Of a DNA stretch of 16,407 nucleotides, positions 8,398-15,250 are shown in pieces (the first letter of the stretch is position 1; each line of letters opens with the position of its first letter). The DNA is from a bacterium. GTDB taxonomy: Bacteria > Ratteibacteria > UBA8468 > B48-G9 > JAFGKM01. Made by a program: the position numbers and the translations under genes. Under the pieces are notes generated by a model, which worked only from the letters and a program-made list of their open reading frames with translations, ran no database searches and had not been told where the DNA came from. The stretch lies in assembly GCA_035371905.1 (NCBI GenBank), contig DAORXQ010000031.1, forward strand, positions 1-16,407. Reading direction: 5' to 3'.

Positions 8398-8426
8398 TTG
8401 ACTCTAAATATAAAAAGTGTTATAAT
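8398..8426 (+). promoter_or_regulatory. Sigma70-type promoter of rpmA
   Basis: TTGACT (8398-8403), a 17-nt spacer and TATAAT (8421-8426), one mismatch from full consensus. Expected transcription start is about 8432-8435, at or within 3 nt of the rpmA ATG. The -35 begins 4 nt after the preceding stop codon. Confidence 0.8.
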
Positions 8427-8434
8427 TTTTTACT

Positions 8435-8680
8435 ATGGGAAGAAAAAGACAGGGAAACGGTAGAGATTCAAATCCAAAATTTAGAGGAACAAAAGTTTTT
8501 GATGGACAGATTGTTAAGGCAGGTAATATTATTGTGAGACAAAAAGGCAGTAGAATTCTTCCTGGCGTTGGATGTTCTATTGGAAGGGACTTTACAATAT
8601 ATAGTTTGGTTGATGGAATTGTTGAATATACACAAAGAGGTGATAAAAAAGTAGTTAATGTAAGAACAGTTCAGCAATAA
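8435..8680 (+). CDS. rpmA: 50S ribosomal protein L27
   Basis: 81 residues. L27 is a late-assembly protein of the large ribosomal subunit whose N-terminal tail reaches towards the peptidyl transferase centre. Recognisable segments are GNGRDSNPKFRGTKVF, GNIIVRQKGSRILPG and VGCSIGRDFTIYSLVDG, all standard for the family. The tail before NGRDS is about four residues shorter than the usual MAHKKGGGSTR form. The start cannot be moved upstream because an in-frame TAA lies at 8423-8425, inside the -10 box. There is no Shine-Dalgarno sequence, and the promoter position predicts a leaderless mRNA. Its usual partners rplU (upstream) and obg (downstream) are absent here; instead it heads a string with acpS and nnrD. 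Confidence 0.95.
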   Translation: MGRKRQGNGRDSNPKFRGTKVFDGQIVKAGNIIVRQKGSRILPGVGCSIGRDFTIYSLVDGIVEYTQRGDKKVVNVRTVQQ

Positions 8681-8681
8681 A

Positions 8682-9014
8682 ATGTTAAACTTTTCAATAG
8701 ATTTAGAGTCCCTTGATGAATATAAAGAACCTGCCAGAGTTTTTTCTTTTTTATCCGAAAAAGAAAGCAATAATAAAAGTTTAATATCTTTGATTGGTAA
8801 AGTTGCTGCCAAAAAAGCATTTTTTAAATGTATTGGAGTTAATGAAAACTTTAAAAAAATAGAGATTAAAAATAGTCCTTCTGGGAAGCCATATATAGAG
8901 ATTAAAGATGAAAAATTGAAGGAAGTATTAAAAGATAAAAGAATAGAAATATCTATTTCCCACACAAAAAATATTGCTGTTGCTATCTGTTTGGTTTATG
9001 AAAGAAAAGATTAA
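8682..9014 (+). CDS. acpS: Holo-[acyl-carrier-protein] synthase-like protein
   Basis: 110 residues, the usual length for the AcpS family of 4'-phosphopantetheinyl transferases, which move phosphopantetheine from CoA to a serine of acyl carrier protein. Family features present: SIDLE with Asp7, AAKKAFFKCIG (42-52), a GKPYIEI strand and ISISHTKNIAVA (90-101). Family knowledge gives the metal ligands as the Asp of GIDxxE and the Glu of the AAKEA motif. Here that Glu is Lys45, which is unusual and may change metal binding or activity. The ATG lies 1 nt after the rpmA stop without a Shine-Dalgarno sequence, suggesting reinitiation after rpmA. Its 3' end overlaps nnrD by 17 nt. An acpS-nnrD pair is a common bacterial arrangement, which supports the identity. 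Confidence 0.85.
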   Translation: MLNFSIDLESLDEYKEPARVFSFLSEKESNNKSLISLIGKVAAKKAFFKCIGVNENFKKIEIKNSPSGKPYIEIKDEKLKEVLKDKRIEISISHTKNIAVAICLVYERKD

Positions 9015-9888
9015 ATTTCTGGAAAGTAGAAAAAAAGATGCACATAAAGGGGATTATGGACATCTTTTTATTATTGGTGGGAGTCCTGGTTTAACAGGTG
9101 CTGTCTGTCTTGCTGGAATAAGTGCTTTAAGAAGTGGATGCGGACTTGTAACAATAGGAATACCTGAAGGACTTAATCAAATTATAGAAATTAAACTTAC
9201 AGAAGTTATGAGTTTGCCATTACCTGAAACAGAAGACCATTTTTTTTCTGAAAATGCATATGAAAAGGCAATTGAGTTTATAGAAAAAAAAGCAGATTGT
9301 GTTTTAATAGGTCCCGGAATATCATTACATCCGGAAACAAAAAAATTTGGTAAAAAGATAATTCCAGATATTAAAAAACCATTAATAATAGATGCTGATG
9401 CTTTAAAAATTATTTCAGAAAATCTTGGAATTTTAAAAAATTTAAGAGATAAACCTATTTTAACACCGCATCCCGGAGAAATGAGTTATCTTACAGGATT
9501 GAAAGTAGAACAGATACAGAGAAATAGAGTGGAAATAGCAGAAAATTTTGCAAAAGAGTATAATGTTATTTTAATTCTGAAAGGATATAGAACCGTGGTT
9601 ACAGATGGTGAAAATACATATATAAATTTAACCGGAAATCCAGGGATGGCAACAGCAGGAAGTGGTGATGTTCTTGCTGGAATTATAGGAGGACTTCTGG
9701 CATCAGGGGAAGAAAAATTTATTTCTGCAAAATATGGTGTTTTTATTCATGGACTTGCAGGAGATATGGCAAAAAGAGAAAAAGGAGAAATTTCTTTAAT
9801 TGCATCTGATATAATAGAAAAATTACCAGATGTTTTTAAATATTTAAAAAAAGAGGAGGAAAAAAATGACTTATTTAGAAAGATTTAA
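8998..9888 (+). CDS. nnrD: ADP-dependent NAD(P)H-hydrate dehydratase
   Basis: 296 residues from the ATG at 8998. The frame is open further back (a TTG at 8974), but the family match begins with KDAHKGDYGHLFIIGGSPG. NnrD repairs damaged, hydrated NAD(P)H in the cytoplasm using ADP/ATP. Ribokinase-like motifs in order: IIGGSPGLTGA (25-35), LIGPGIS (103-109), LIIDADAL (129-136), ILTPHPGEM (154-162), and the nucleotide and catalytic loop GNPGMATAGSGDVLAG (213-228). Only the dehydratase half is present; the epimerase half NnrE, often fused to its N-terminus, is not in this window. The gene overlaps acpS by 17 nt and the next gene by 23 nt, so its last residues are coded by the next gene's ribosome-binding region. 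Cotranscription with rpmA and acpS is likely. Confidence 0.93.
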   Translation: MKEKIKFLESRKKDAHKGDYGHLFIIGGSPGLTGAVCLAGISALRSGCGLVTIGIPEGLNQIIEIKLTEVMSLPLPETEDHFFSENAYEKAIEFIEKKADCVLIGPGISLHPETKKFGKKIIPDIKKPLIIDADALKIISENLGILKNLRDKPILTPHPGEMSYLTGLKVEQIQRNRVEIAENFAKEYNVILILKGYRTVVTDGENTYINLTGNPGMATAGSGDVLAGIIGGLLASGEEKFISAKYGVFIHGLAGDMAKREKGEISLIASDIIEKLPDVFKYLKKEEEKNDLFRKI

Positions 9889-10945
9889 AGAGACAGTTTA
9901 TTTTGGAAAGCCAGATAAACCATTTATGTGGCCTCAATGGGTTTTTGGAGATACAGTTAAAAGATGGCAAAAAGAAGGTATGCCACCGGATGTTCATTTC
10001 AATACTTATTTTGGTTTTGATAGAGTGGAACATGTGCCTATTAATATGGGTTTTATTCCTGCTCCAGAAGTAAAAGTTATAGAAGAAGATAAGGAAACCG
10101 CCACTTATATAGATGACCTTGGCAATAAATGGAAAAGATGGAAAAATAGAGAAATAGGAATGAGTCAGTGGATTGAATTCTGTATTAAAGATGAGGCAAC
10201 TTGGGAGAATGTTAAAAAAAGATTAAATCCAGATTCTCCTTTAAGATATCCACAATATTATGATGACTGGAAAAGATGTGTAAAAAACAGAGATTATCCT
10301 CTTGGAGTAGGAGCAGGTTCATTTTATGGATGGGTAAGGAACTGGATGGGTGTTGAAAATTTATCAGTTATGTTTTATGATAACCCTTCACTCGTTAAAG
10401 AAATAATAAATTATATTGCTGATTTTGTTATAAGAGTGCTGGAAAAAGTTGTGAGTGAAGTAAAAATTGATTTTGCAAATATATGGGAGGACCTTGGAAT
10501 GAAACAGGGACCTTTACTTTCACCAAAAACATTTGAAGAATTCTGCCTTCCTGCTTATAAAAAGGTTTGTTCATTTTTAAGAAGTCATGGTGTAGATGTA
10601 ATTATGGTTGATTCAGACGGAAATAACGATGTAATAGTTCCTTTGTGGCTTGAGGGTGGTGTAAATATGCTTTATCCACTTGAAGTTGCAGCAAATACTG
10701 ATGCAGTTGAATACAGAAAAAAATATGGAAAAAAATTGATTTTGATGGGAAATATAGATAAAAGAGCATTGAGAAATACAAAGAAAGAAGTAGAGGAAGA
10801 AGTAATGAAAAAAGTACCATTTCTTTTGAAAGAAGGAGGATATTTACCCTTTGTTGACCATGCAGTTCCACCTGATGTACCACTTGAAAATTTTAAATAT
10901 TATCTTGAACTTGTTGGTAAAATATGGGCAGATATAAATAAATGA
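9866..10945 (+). CDS. Uroporphyrinogen-decarboxylase-fold protein, putative corrinoid methyltransferase relative
   Basis: 359 residues; the ATG follows AGAGGAGGA with 7 nt spacing. The fold is that of UroD, shared with the methylcobamide:CoM methyltransferases MtaA, MtbA and CmuA. Visible anchors are a WEDLG segment (207-211), LLSPKTFEEFCLPAYKK (217-233), GVDVIMVDSDGN (242-253), GGVNMLYPLEVAA (264-276), LILMGNIDKRAL (291-302) and VDHAVPPDV (330-338). True heme-pathway UroD is unlikely: the substrate-binding N-terminal segment rich in Arg is missing and no other heme gene is near. The HxC zinc site of MtaA-type enzymes is also absent; DSDGN occupies the place. The substrate is therefore unknown. 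Such paralogues are numerous in PVC and related candidate phyla. A 4-nt ATGA overlap couples it to the membrane protein downstream. Confidence 0.85.
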   Translation: MTYLERFKETVYFGKPDKPFMWPQWVFGDTVKRWQKEGMPPDVHFNTYFGFDRVEHVPINMGFIPAPEVKVIEEDKETATYIDDLGNKWKRWKNREIGMSQWIEFCIKDEATWENVKKRLNPDSPLRYPQYYDDWKRCVKNRDYPLGVGAGSFYGWVRNWMGVENLSVMFYDNPSLVKEIINYIADFVIRVLEKVVSEVKIDFANIWEDLGMKQGPLLSPKTFEEFCLPAYKKVCSFLRSHGVDVIMVDSDGNNDVIVPLWLEGGVNMLYPLEVAANTDAVEYRKKYGKKLILMGNIDKRALRNTKKEVEEEVMKKVPFLLKEGGYLPFVDHAVPPDVPLENFKYYLELVGKIWADINK

Positions 10946-11403
10946 GAATTCTTTTGTATACAATAGTTGGACTTGCTCTTGGATGGTGGGAAGGAGTTGT
11001 TGTAGTATATATAAGAGAAATTCTTTTGAATATATCACCTGATTTAACAAAAATTACAATAAATCAACTTGTAAAACCGCTTTTTGTAACCCATAATAAA
11101 TACAGTTTGCTTTTTATTGAAAAAACAAGAGAAATTACACCAATCATTATAATACTATGTATTTCAATTTTCAATGAAAAAAAATTTATCAGAAAATTTG
11201 CAGCATTTTTGTGGATTTTTGCCATCTGGGATTTATTTTATTATATTACACTTAAAATTTTGATTAACTGGCCTTCTTCTTTAAAAACAATAGATTGCCT
11301 CTTTTTAATTCCCTCTCCCTGGATTGCTCCTGTCTGGGTTCCTGTTTCTATAATGTTTATTTTCCTTTTTATTTCTGCTTACATCTTTAAAAATGTTAAG
11401 TAA
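10942..11403 (+). CDS. Small integral membrane protein, unknown function
   Basis: 153 residues, mostly hydrophobic, with about four membrane spans: 4-24, 66-80, 85-107 and 128-149. Loops are short. The third span holds WIFAIWDLFYYITLKIL, and a WPSS...LFLIPSPWIAPVWVP stretch leads into the fourth. Trp and Pro clusters of this kind occur in a family of uncharacterised bacterial membrane proteins; I cannot assign a function. There is no signal-peptide cleavage site, transporter motif or catalytic pattern. The start overlaps the UroD-like stop as ATGA and no Shine-Dalgarno sequence is seen, so translation probably depends on coupling. The stop overlaps the convergent tRNA-binding gene by 8 nt (11396-11403), leaving no room for an intergenic terminator. 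Confidence 0.75.
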   Translation: MRILLYTIVGLALGWWEGVVVVYIREILLNISPDLTKITINQLVKPLFVTHNKYSLLFIEKTREITPIIIILCISIFNEKKFIRKFAAFLWIFAIWDLFYYITLKILINWPSSLKTIDCLFLIPSPWIAPVWVPVSIMFIFLFISAYIFKNVK

Positions 11404-11725
11404 TTTTACTTCCTGGTGGAACATCCTCTTTATCTGTTGTCAGAATTGAAAGTTTATTATCAAACATTGTTGCAAGAAGCATACCTTTACTCTCAATTCC
11501 CCTGATTATTTTTGGTTCAAGATTGACAATAACAACTATTTTTTTGTTTATCAATTCTTCCTTTGTGTACCATGGTTTTATACCAGCAACCAATTTCCTT
11601 TTTTCATCTCCGATATCAACTGTTAGTAAATAAATTCTATCTGCTCCTTCCACATCTTCAACTTCAATAATTTTTCCAACCCTTAAATCCATTTTTTTAA
11701 ATTCTTCAAATTTTACTATTTCCAT
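11396..11725 (-). CDS. Stand-alone tRNA-binding domain protein (MetG C-terminal/CsaA-like)
   Basis: 109 residues from the ATG at 11725, which follows AAGGAGG with 6 nt spacing; the frame is open upstream but this start is clearly better. The whole protein is an OB-fold EMAP/Arc1p/MetRS-beta domain, known from the C-terminus of bacterial methionyl-tRNA synthetase and from CsaA: FKKMDLRVGKIIEVE (9-23), GADRIYLLTVDIG (27-39), LVAGIKPWYTKEEL (45-58), VVIVNLEPKIIRG (64-76) and ESKGMLLA (78-85). In some bacteria MetRS lacks this domain and it is coded separately as the beta subunit; a chaperone-like CsaA role is the alternative. Its place at the end of a sugar operon, overlapping nagA by 20 nt, does not indicate which. 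Confidence 0.88.
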   Translation of the reverse strand: MEIVKFEEFKKMDLRVGKIIEVEDVEGADRIYLLTVDIGDEKRKLVAGIKPWYTKEELINKKIVVIVNLEPKIIRGIESKGMLLATMFDNKLSILTTDKEDVPPGSKIT

Positions 11726-12893
11726 ATTTTTCCTCCTTTCTGTAAACAATTTTACCTTCCACAAAAGTTATTTCCACATTAAGATTTTTATCAAGTATAA
11801 CCATATCAGCATCCTTACCTTTTTCAATTATTCCCTTTTTATCAGAAATTCCGATAACCTTTGCAGGAACTGTTGTTGCAGTTTTCAAAATTTCTTCAAA
11901 AGGGAGGCCTGTAAATTCCATTATTTTTTTCATTAAATTCAGTTGTGAAAAAGCGGTTCCTATTAAAGTCCCATCTTTATAATATCCTGTTCCTTCTTTA
12001 ACAAAATACTCTATGTCTTTATACATATAATTTCCGTCAGGTAATCCAAGAGCACTTATGCCATCTGTTATTATACAGAAATTTTCAGGACCCTTAATTT
12101 TAAAAATATAATTTACAACTTCTGGATGTATGTGTTTTCCATCGCATATTATCTGATAGGTAAAATTATTATCAAACAAAACTGCACCAATTACTCCAGG
12201 TTCTCTATGGTGGAAAGGCCTCATTGCATTAAATAAATGGGTTACATGATTTACTCCCATCTTTATCATTTCTTCTGTTTCATCAAATGTTGCATCTGTA
12301 TGTCCAATAGAAGGAACAACATTATTTTTGATTAATTTTTTAACAACTGATTTTATGCCCTCTATTTCCGGTGCAAAAGTCATCATTTTAAGTTTTCCAC
12401 CGCATATTTCAATTATCTCTTCTATTGACCTTTCCCTTACAGAACATATTTTGTCTTCTTTTATCATCCCTTTTCTTTTAACATTTATATAAGGACCTTC
12501 AAGATGAATTCCGAGAATTTTTGCTCCATCTACTTTTTCTGTATTTTCAACAATTCTTTCGATATGCTTCTGTTTTTTGATATAGGGCTTAAAAATTGTT
12601 GTTGCAAGAAAAGAGGTTGTTCCTAAAGAAGCAAGGGTAGACGAAATTTTTTGAACGTTTTCATTATCTTTTAGGTTAAGAAAATCAGTTCCACCAGCAC
12701 CTTGAATATGGAGGTCAATCAATCCTGGAATTAAAAGTTTGCCCCTTCCTTCTATTGTAACATCCATTTTTCTTAAATCTTTTCCAATTTTTTTTATGGT
12801 TTTCCCTTCAACATAAACATCCACAACTTTCCCTTTCTCTCCTGGATTGATAAGAGTGATATTTTTAATTAAAAATTTATTTTTTCTGTCCAT
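11706..12893 (-). CDS. nagA: N-acetylglucosamine-6-phosphate deacetylase
   Basis: 395 residues from the ATG at 12893; a TTG at 12917 would add eight residues and is less likely. NagA removes acetate from GlcNAc-6-phosphate to give glucosamine-6-phosphate, in amino-sugar and cell-wall recycling. Amidohydrolase features: LIPGLIDLHIQGAGG with H62 and Q64 (the second His of the HxH pair seen in binuclear NagA is Gln), the metal ligand E132 in IHLEGPYI, H198 in GHTDAT, H219 in HLFNAM, and the catalytic D277 in IITDGISALGLP. A GTAFSQLNLMKK segment and a C-terminal KGIIEKGKDADMVIL strand are typical. It starts inside the 3' end of the aldolase gene (17-nt overlap). No nagB or sugar transporter is nearby. 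The identification is firm, but whether the substrate is GlcNAc-6-P or a related acetylated sugar phosphate in this operon is open. Confidence 0.92.
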   Translation of the reverse strand: MDRKNKFLIKNITLINPGEKGKVVDVYVEGKTIKKIGKDLRKMDVTIEGRGKLLIPGLIDLHIQGAGGTDFLNLKDNENVQKISSTLASLGTTSFLATTIFKPYIKKQKHIERIVENTEKVDGAKILGIHLEGPYINVKRKGMIKEDKICSVRERSIEEIIEICGGKLKMMTFAPEIEGIKSVVKKLIKNNVVPSIGHTDATFDETEEMIKMGVNHVTHLFNAMRPFHHREPGVIGAVLFDNNFTYQIICDGKHIHPEVVNYIFKIKGPENFCIITDGISALGLPDGNYMYKDIEYFVKEGTGYYKDGTLIGTAFSQLNLMKKIMEFTGLPFEEILKTATTVPAKVIGISDKKGIIEKGKDADMVILDKNLNVEITFVEGKIVYRKEEKYGNSKI

Positions 12894-13545
12894 ATCTTTC
12901 TGAATGGTATCTTTCAAACCATTTTTTTATTTCTTTTTCAGGAATTCTTTTAATTTTTTTATTCAATATTTTTCCAGCGATTAAAATATAATAAAAAACT
13001 TCTGCAAAGTATTCACTCATAAGAGCATAAAAGGATGCTTTTTCCGGAGATTCTCCAAAACAGAAAAGGCCATGATTTTTTAAAATTATTGATGGACAGC
13101 CTGTTTTTTCATATACTCTTAAAATTTCTTTTCCTATGTTATCACCTGTATTATCAACATATTTTGAAACAGGTATATCCTTTCCAAAAATATCTGCATG
13201 ACCTGTTGTAAGTACAGGAATTGGAATGCCAAGAACTGAAAAGACAGTTATGAATTTTGAATGAGTATGGCAGAATCCTTTGACTTCTTTTAAATTTCTG
13301 TAAATGTAAAGATGGTGTGGTGTATCAACAGATGGTTTTAAATCCCCATATATCAGTTTTCCATTCATATCAACTCCGACAATTTTTGATTCTGTAAGTT
13401 TTTCATACGGAACACCACTTGGTTTTATATAAATAATTTCTCGTTTATCATCTATTCCACTTACATTTCCCTGGGTTCCATAAACAAGATTGTTTTTCCA
13501 TAAAAACAAATTTGCTTCATAGACCCTTTTTTTTAAATTCTTCAT
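12877..13545 (-). CDS. araD: L-ribulose-5-phosphate 4-epimerase (class II aldolase family)
   Basis: 222 residues. Preceded by AAAGGA with a 7-8 nt gap, and the ATG overlaps the araB stop as ATGA. AraD converts L-ribulose-5-phosphate to D-xylulose-5-phosphate with a bound zinc. Seen in order: GTQGNVSG (23-30), KPSGVPY (41-47), PSVDTPHHLYIYR (71-83) with D74, the zinc histidines H93 and H95 in CHTHS, GHADIFGKDIP (116-125) with D118, the third zinc ligand H158 in LKNHGLF, and a YHSERYGQ end (213-220) typical of AraD rather than of fuculose aldolase. The length is close to the 230 or so of E. coli AraD. Position after a ribulokinase supports the epimerase over the aldolase reading. Confidence 0.9.
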   Translation of the reverse strand: MKNLKKRVYEANLFLWKNNLVYGTQGNVSGIDDKREIIYIKPSGVPYEKLTESKIVGVDMNGKLIYGDLKPSVDTPHHLYIYRNLKEVKGFCHTHSKFITVFSVLGIPIPVLTTGHADIFGKDIPVSKYVDNTGDNIGKEILRVYEKTGCPSIILKNHGLFCFGESPEKASFYALMSEYFAEVFYYILIAGKILNKKIKRIPEKEIKKWFERYHSERYGQKK

Positions 13546-15203
13546 TCTGTTTCCTTTTTTATTTTTAACAATTCCTTCATTACATTAAACAGACTTTCTT
13601 TATAATTCTGTGTTCCAAAAGCGTCATGAAGTTTTTTATAAAGTGAATAAAGTTTCTCATATACTATTACATTTTCCGGAATGGGTCTATAAATTTTTTT
13701 GCTGTATCTACAAATTTTTTCCTGTGCTTCTTCAACTGATTTAAAATAACCACCTGCTATTGCTCCAAAAATCCCAGCTCCAACTGCACATGTTTGAGGA
13801 AGTGCTGATATTTTTATTTCTCTGTTCATTATGTCGGCATATATCTGCATAATTAAAGGATTTTTTTCTGCTATTCCACCAGAAGCCACTATCTCTTTTA
13901 TTTTTACTCCAAAACTTTCGACCCTTTCTATTATCACTCTTGCTCCAAAACCTGTACTTTCAATTAAACATCTAAAAATTTCCTCTGGTTTTGTATTTAA
14001 AGTTAAGCCAACTATTAAACCGGTTAATTTCTGGTCAACAAGAATAGTTCTGTTTCCATTATGCCAGTCAAGAGCAAGAAGACCAGTTTGACCAGGTTTT
14101 ATCTTCTGTGCTTTTTTTGTGAAGTAGGAATAAGGGTCTTTTATAAATTTTGGAATCAATTTTTTTACAAACCAGTAAAAAATGTCACCGACTGCGGATT
14201 GACCCGCTTCTATTCCGTAAAATCCTGGGACTATAGAATCGGGTACAATTCCACAAACTCCCGGTATGTCTTTTAGTTCTTTATTTTTTGGATATATCAT
14301 CATATCACAGGAAGAAGTACCGATTATTTTTACAAGAACTCCTTCTTTTATTCCTGCTCCGACCGCTCCCATATGAGCATCAAATTCAGAAACACTTACT
14401 GGAATTCCTTCTGGAAGACCTGTTTTTTTACTCCATTCTTTACATAAATAACCTGCAATTTCACCACTTGGATATGCCTTTTCATAAAGTTTTTTTCTTA
14501 TTCCTTTAAATGAAGGGTCAAGTTTTTCAAGAAATTCACTGTCCGGTAATCCACCCCATTCTTCATTATATATTGCTTTATGACCTGCTGCACATATTCC
14601 TCTTTTTACTTCTTCTGGATTTTTTATTCCTGATAAGACCGCAGGTATATAATCGCATATTTCAATGAATGTTGCCATTGATTCAAAAACTTTTCTATCA
14701 GTTCTTGCAAGGTGAAGTAATTTTGAAAAAAACCATTCAGATGAATAAACTCCTCCTATTTTTGATAAATAATGGGGTCTGATTTTTTTTGAAAGTTCAG
14801 TTATTTCTTCTGCTTCATCGCTTGAAGTATGGTCTTTCCATAACCATGCCATTGCATTAACATTATTTTTAAATTCTTTATAAAAAGAAAGGGGAACAAG
14901 ATTTTTATCAACAGGCATTGGAGTTGAACCTGTTGTATCTATTCCTATCCCAACAATTTTATCAACAGAAAAACTTTTATTTTTTTTTGCTTTTTTAATA
15001 ATTTCCTTTAAAAGTTTTTCAAGACAGATATGATAATCTGCCGGATTCTGTCTTGCAAGATGTGGGTCTTTTTCATCAATAATTACTCCATCAATTCCTG
15101 AAGGGTAGGGCACAACTTTTTCAGAAACAATTTCTCCATTTTTAAGATTCAAAATAATCCCTCTAACTGAATTTGTTCCGAAATCAATTCCGATTGAAAA
15201 CAT
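13542..15203 (-). CDS. araB: Ribulokinase (FGGY carbohydrate kinase)
   Basis: 553 residues, close to the 566 of E. coli AraB and longer than most FGGY kinases. It phosphorylates L-ribulose, and often D-ribulose, at O5 using ATP. Visible: the phosphate loop GIDFGTNSVRG (5-15), GIGIDTTGSTPMPVD (85-99), WKDHTSSDEAEEI (122-134), GGVYSSEWFFSKLLH (150-164) as in AraB, the catalytic Asp275 in VSEFDAHMGAVGAG, IGTSSCDMM (294-302), GIEAGQSAVGD (330-340) and the adenine-binding GGIAEKNPLIMQIYAD (442-457). The start follows AAGGAGG with about 5 nt spacing. It is the first gene of araB-araD-nagA-tRNA-binding protein, read from a promoter shared back to back with yggS. No isomerase (araA) and no transporter are present, so how ribulose is formed is not visible here. 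Confidence 0.94.
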   Translation of the reverse strand: MFSIGIDFGTNSVRGIILNLKNGEIVSEKVVPYPSGIDGVIIDEKDPHLARQNPADYHICLEKLLKEIIKKAKKNKSFSVDKIVGIGIDTTGSTPMPVDKNLVPLSFYKEFKNNVNAMAWLWKDHTSSDEAEEITELSKKIRPHYLSKIGGVYSSEWFFSKLLHLARTDRKVFESMATFIEICDYIPAVLSGIKNPEEVKRGICAAGHKAIYNEEWGGLPDSEFLEKLDPSFKGIRKKLYEKAYPSGEIAGYLCKEWSKKTGLPEGIPVSVSEFDAHMGAVGAGIKEGVLVKIIGTSSCDMMIYPKNKELKDIPGVCGIVPDSIVPGFYGIEAGQSAVGDIFYWFVKKLIPKFIKDPYSYFTKKAQKIKPGQTGLLALDWHNGNRTILVDQKLTGLIVGLTLNTKPEEIFRCLIESTGFGARVIIERVESFGVKIKEIVASGGIAEKNPLIMQIYADIMNREIKISALPQTCAVGAGIFGAIAGGYFKSVEEAQEKICRYSKKIYRPIPENVIVYEKLYSLYKKLHDAFGTQNYKESLFNVMKELLKIKKETE

Positions 15204-15231
15204 TTACCCTCCTTTTTTAAAATTGTATAAT
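15203..15231 (+). promoter_or_regulatory. Promoter of yggS (leaderless)
   Basis: TTTACC (15203-15208), a 17-nt spacer and a perfect TATAAT (15226-15231). Only 6 nt (AAAAAG) separate the -10 from the ATG at 15238, so transcription should start at about the A of the start codon. The -35 begins at the araB start codon. Confidence 0.65.
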
Positions 15232-15250
15232 AAAAAGATGGTTAATTCAA
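15222..15250 (-). promoter_or_regulatory. Promoter of the araB-araD-nagA operon
   Basis: On the minus strand, TTGAAT (15250-15245), a 17-nt spacer and TACAAT (15227-15222). The start of transcription would be about 15215, giving a leader of roughly 12 nt that still holds the AAGGAGG site. The -35 lies inside the yggS coding sequence, and the -10 overlaps the yggS -10 by two bases. Confidence 0.55.

Noticed and set aside
8468..8965. Minus-strand frame of 165 codons
   Set aside because: Antisense to rpmA and acpS, both firmly identified; its composition (Ser, Phe, Leu) is that of a shadow of an A-rich gene.
8974..8997. TTG start for nnrD at 8974
   Set aside because: The added residues are only the acpS reading in another frame; family similarity starts after the ATG at 8998.
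11726..11764. Longer start for the tRNA-binding protein
   Set aside because: The ATG at 11725 has a perfect AAGGAGG site just before it, and the family domain begins there.
13831..14509. Three plus-strand frames over the araB gene
   Set aside because: Shadows of the minus-strand ribulokinase, which has complete motifs along its full length.
15223..15237. TTG start for yggS giving five more residues
   Set aside because: It lies upstream of or within the -10 box, so it would not be in the mRNA; the ATG at 15238 fits the promoter and the family.
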